In this document: positions 61,356 through 64,000 of the stretch, one piece after another
Layout: the number at the start of each line of letters is the position of its first letter
Position numbering within the stretch: the stretch's first letter is position 1
Assembly (NCBI RefSeq): GCF_002776525.5
Contig: NC_045441.1
Coordinates: forward strand, 89,985,298-90,049,297
Source: Piliocolobus tephrosceles
Lineage: Eukaryota; Chordata; Mammalia; Primates; Cercopithecidae
Length of the DNA stretch: 64,000 nt
Reading direction: 5' to 3'
Notes under the pieces: generated by a model
The model's input: the letters and a program-made list of their open reading frames with translations, nothing else
Told to the model about the DNA's origin: nothing
Database searches by the model: none
Made by a program: the position numbers and the translations under genes

Positions 61356-61437
61356 TATCAAATCATGGGTGGATAAGATGCAAGAAGACCTTGTCACACT
61401 GGCAAAAACAGCAAGTGGAGTCAATCAGCTTGTTGAT
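61356..61437 (+). CDS. CACNA2D1: CACNA2D1 exon 2 (internal coding exon)
   Basis: Alpha2delta-1 is an extracellular, membrane-anchored auxiliary subunit of high-voltage-activated calcium channels. It promotes channel trafficking and gating and binds gabapentinoids. The exon starts with one base completing a codon begun in exon 1, followed by 27 full codons: IKSWVDKMQEDLV, then TLAKTASGVNQLVD. It ends on a codon boundary (GAT), so 1+81=82 bases. From memory of the human protein this corresponds to about residues 33-59, just after the signal peptide and at the start of mature alpha2, ahead of the VWA and Cache domains. The frame is open throughout, and I see no difference from the human residues I recall. 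Acceptor and donor are both good. The exon fixes the window as introns 1 and 2 of the gene on the plus strand. The related CACNA2D2-4 differ here, so paralogue confusion is unlikely. A processed copy is excluded by the flanking splice signals and intron. Confidence 0.93.
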
Positions 61438-61443
61438 GTGAGT
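61436..61443 (+). other. CACNA2D1: 5' splice site of CACNA2D1 intron 2
   Basis: AT|GTGAGT: intron positions +1 to +6 are a near-perfect U1 snRNA match. The last exon base is T rather than the usual G, so recognition should rest mainly on the intronic side. Confidence 0.88.
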
Positions 61444-62530
61444 AAAATCCACTGAAGAGATGTCTTAATCTTTTCATTACTTCAAATGCAGTTTTATCTT
61501 CTAGGAAACTGTATCTGTATATTACAAATGGGATGTGATTTCTCTTGTGGGTCTGGTGGTGAAATTCTCAGAGAAACCTTTGGTACTGCTAGTTACTGTG
61601 AACAAGAAATGCCATCCTTAAAAACTAAGGAAACTTTCTCAGCACACTTTGCAGTTGATACGTAGGTTTCACTTAAATTAGTCTGCATGTCATGTATGCT
61701 CTCCGTAAATTTAAATAGGGAAGTCATGTACTTACTATTATAATGTTTCCATTCTTCAGAATGTATTTAATAATCCCTCATACAGTGATGACTTGAACTC
61801 CTGTGATGGATTCTTTTGAATATCCTCAGTGAAAACATATCTTCATTCTTTGAGGGTAAAAATTATTTGAAAAGTGTTTATAGGCATGTCTAGAGATTAG
61901 AGTTAGTCACTGAGATCAGTAATAACGGTTTTGGTGCAAGATAAGGAGACTCTATAAAAGATTATTTTTCTTGTGACTTATGAATTGGCTATGAAAGTCA
62001 CTCTAAAACGATGTTTGAGTGACAGCAGTATATAAATATTTGTATGGCATCTTAACTAGATTATTTTCCATGGGTAAGAGCATTTACATGTATAGGTTCT
62101 GTAAGATTTATTCAAAATTAAATGTCACTTTTTAAGGGCCTCACTACTTCCATTTCAATGTAAATAATACATTTGAAAGTATTCTCATCTTGTGTTGTTA
62201 GTGATGAAATGAGGCCTTTTATTTTCCAAAAATGTGATGAGTCAATGAGATAAAGTGGTATAAAAGCAGCTTGATGTATAATATATGACTATTTATCGTG
62301 CAAATATGTATGAGAAAATGGAATGTGTGGTTACTTCATGTATTAATAGAAATTCTTAAGGAAACCACATACATACATACTTCAAAAAATTATACCAGAA
62401 TCTCTTTATAAAACAACTCTAGAGTGTATTGAACAAACCTAAGTGTCTGTGAGATAAGGGGAATATGTTTGGAAACGAAAGGTGTTCCCTGCGAATAACA
62501 ATGATCAGATTTAATTCTAGTCAGTGTATT

Positions 62531-62640
62531 ATGTTGAGCAGGTAATATGTCCCAGACACTGTGCAGGCTGCCAAGGATAAACAAAGAAACAGTATTCCTC
62601 TCCTCAGAGAACTGACACTCTGTTGATAAAAACAAATCTC
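62531..62640 (+). repeat. Unnamed ancient repeat, copy F
   Basis: 'ttgagcaggtaatatgtccc' and 'agacactgtgcaggctg', then 'ctcagagaactgacactctg'. Same family as 35262. Confidence 0.5.
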
Positions 62641-63676
62641 GATTACTGATGGTGCAAAGAAACTTGAAAGTTATTGTGTGCCGATGCTTGGGATCTGTAG
62701 TGATTCACTGTGGGAAACTATATTAGAATATGAAAGTGTGTAGGTAGTAAGTGAGCCTCTATGAAAGTCATGGAGTTTATGGAAGCACCACCAAATCTTC
62801 TTTGTTAATTTTCATTTGGACACTGTTTAAATTGAGAGCAAAGATTTTATTTAATCGGAATGAGAAAAGAAAGAAATTACAGGTTCTGGTGAGAAGTTAC
62901 ATGACTGTCTTTATCAACAGGTGGAGATGAAAAATGAGCTGCTCTTGGGAGCATCTCCCTTACTCTGTGAGTGCTTCCCCAGCCTCAAAAAACAACTTGC
63001 TTGGCTGGCCTCATTGTTCCTTTTGGTGTTAATATGTGAAACTTTTCTTCCTGAATCTGCTTTTTTGCAATGACTCATTAACCAAAAAGAAGTCTAACTG
63101 GTTTCTATTATGCTTTATGAAGAATAGATTACTAAGAAGAGTATAGCTATTGATGAATGAATCAATGACTCTGTCTGAATTAACATAACAAAATAGAATG
63201 GAAAAGATGAAAGAAAATCCCTCTAATTTTCTGTTTATGGGATACATACCTCATTACGGTGACAGAAAAATTCCAAATTAATGAATATTATGTTAGGTAA
63301 CTGGGGTGGTGGGAGGACTGTTAGAGCAGAATTCATTATTGGAAAAAGAATTTAAGTACTAGGGCACACAAAGAGTGTCATCTTACACAGACAAATGATT
63401 CCATATTGCCTCATTCCTTTTGAGGAAGAATGTCAGAGTTTAGAGTGAACTTTGAGCTGAGATTGGGGGTGTAGGATACATGGTGAGGGCCAGAAGTTGA
63501 ATAAACACAGGAGTTTAGCAGGGCTCCAGGTTGAAATTTAACATTGTAGAAATGAAGGTTCTTCAAATTACAAATTACATTCATTTTTTACTGACTTCAC
63601 AGGGTACAATTAGCTTTTTACGTGAAGGCCAAGAACCAACACAGGTACCATAGCTAAAGTAATATATTTTTTTGTG

Positions 63677-63742
63677 ATTGTGCCACTGCACTCCAGCCTG
63701 GGCTTCAGAGTGAGACCCTGTCTCAAAAATAAAAAAAAAAAT
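63677..63742 (+). mobile_element. Alu 3'-end fragment
   Basis: Only the last ~55 bases of an Alu right monomer ('tgtgccactgcactccagcc', 'gaccctgtctc') and an A-rich tail. Confidence 0.9.
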
Positions 63743-64000
63743 AGTGATATAGTTTTGCAATTTTGTGAAAATTGCTTTATTGTATCCTAAAATAGTAGCC
63801 CACAGAAAGTTGCTAATATTATTGAATAAATTCAGTGCTTTAACTTTACAAATGTGAGATTTTTCCCAGGTTACCTGCCTGTCTTCTGTTAAAGATCAAG
63901 AGTGAATAGGGTTGCTTAGGACTATTGTCCCTGATGCATTAGACTTTTCAGATGTCTTTTATTAGATTATTCCATTACTGAACCATTTGGAGAATACATA

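Larger units (their letters stand above)
61438..64000 (+). other. CACNA2D1: 5' part of CACNA2D1 intron 2
   Basis: The next exon of the gene (beginning IYEKYQ in the human protein) is not found before the end of the window. The segment is AT-rich and mostly unique. It contains a fragment of an unnamed ancient repeat (62531-62640) and an Alu 3' fragment (63677-63742). Confidence 0.8.

Noticed and set aside
1..64000. A previously undescribed multi-gene system
   Set aside because: Only one host exon and transposon genes are present; nothing supports a novel operon-like or defence system.

Overview
This is a stretch of primate nuclear DNA, most likely from an Old World monkey, and nearly all of it is intron. 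About nineteen Alu elements, primate L1s and ancient MIR, L2 and MLT1 repeats fix the primate origin. Two Alus (24352-24647 and 30827-31123) carry the base changes of the AluYR group of Old World monkeys. A nearly complete L1 still has an uninterrupted ORF1 whose coiled-coil half differs strongly from the human L1PA1 version as I recall it. No database search was possible, so the species is an inference.

The host gene is seen through one 82-base exon at 61356-61437 on the plus strand. It has a clean acceptor and donor and encodes IKSWVDKMQEDLV...NQLVD, which I recognise as exon 2 of CACNA2D1. That gene encodes the alpha2delta-1 auxiliary subunit of voltage-gated calcium channels, the gabapentinoid target. 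The exon is too short and lacks an ATG near its start, so long-ORF searches miss it. On this reading 1-61355 is the 3' part of the large intron 1 and 61438-64000 is the start of intron 2. No other gene was found on either strand, and no RNA gene.

Layout: 1-3599 is unremarkable intron. 3600-11082 is an ancient L2 split by an Alu plus a 6.2-kb antisense L1. The L1 has a 5'UTR, an intact ORF1 and a broken ORF2 containing two 100-N assembly gaps. 11.5-18.2 kb has scattered Alus, MIRs and simple repeats. 18222-18932 is a solitary endogenous-retrovirus LTR with a 4-base target duplication. 19027-20406 holds two copies of a 159-base segment. 21.7-25.5 kb is an Alu cluster, including two Alus inserted one after the other at the same site. 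26.5-27.0 kb is an MLT1 LTR. 29.8-48 kb mixes Alus, old L1 pieces and low-repeat intron. 48-60 kb is AT-rich intron with MIR, L2 and one unnamed ancient repeat family. An Alu lies about 0.7 kb before the exon.

Nothing here forms a multi-gene system. The most interesting relation is between the young L1 and the host gene. Because the L1 is inverted relative to CACNA2D1, its antisense promoter region, a truncated ORF0 and the ORF0-type splice donor all point towards CACNA2D1 exon 2. This could in principle give an L1-initiated alternative transcript. That is inference and needs RNA evidence.
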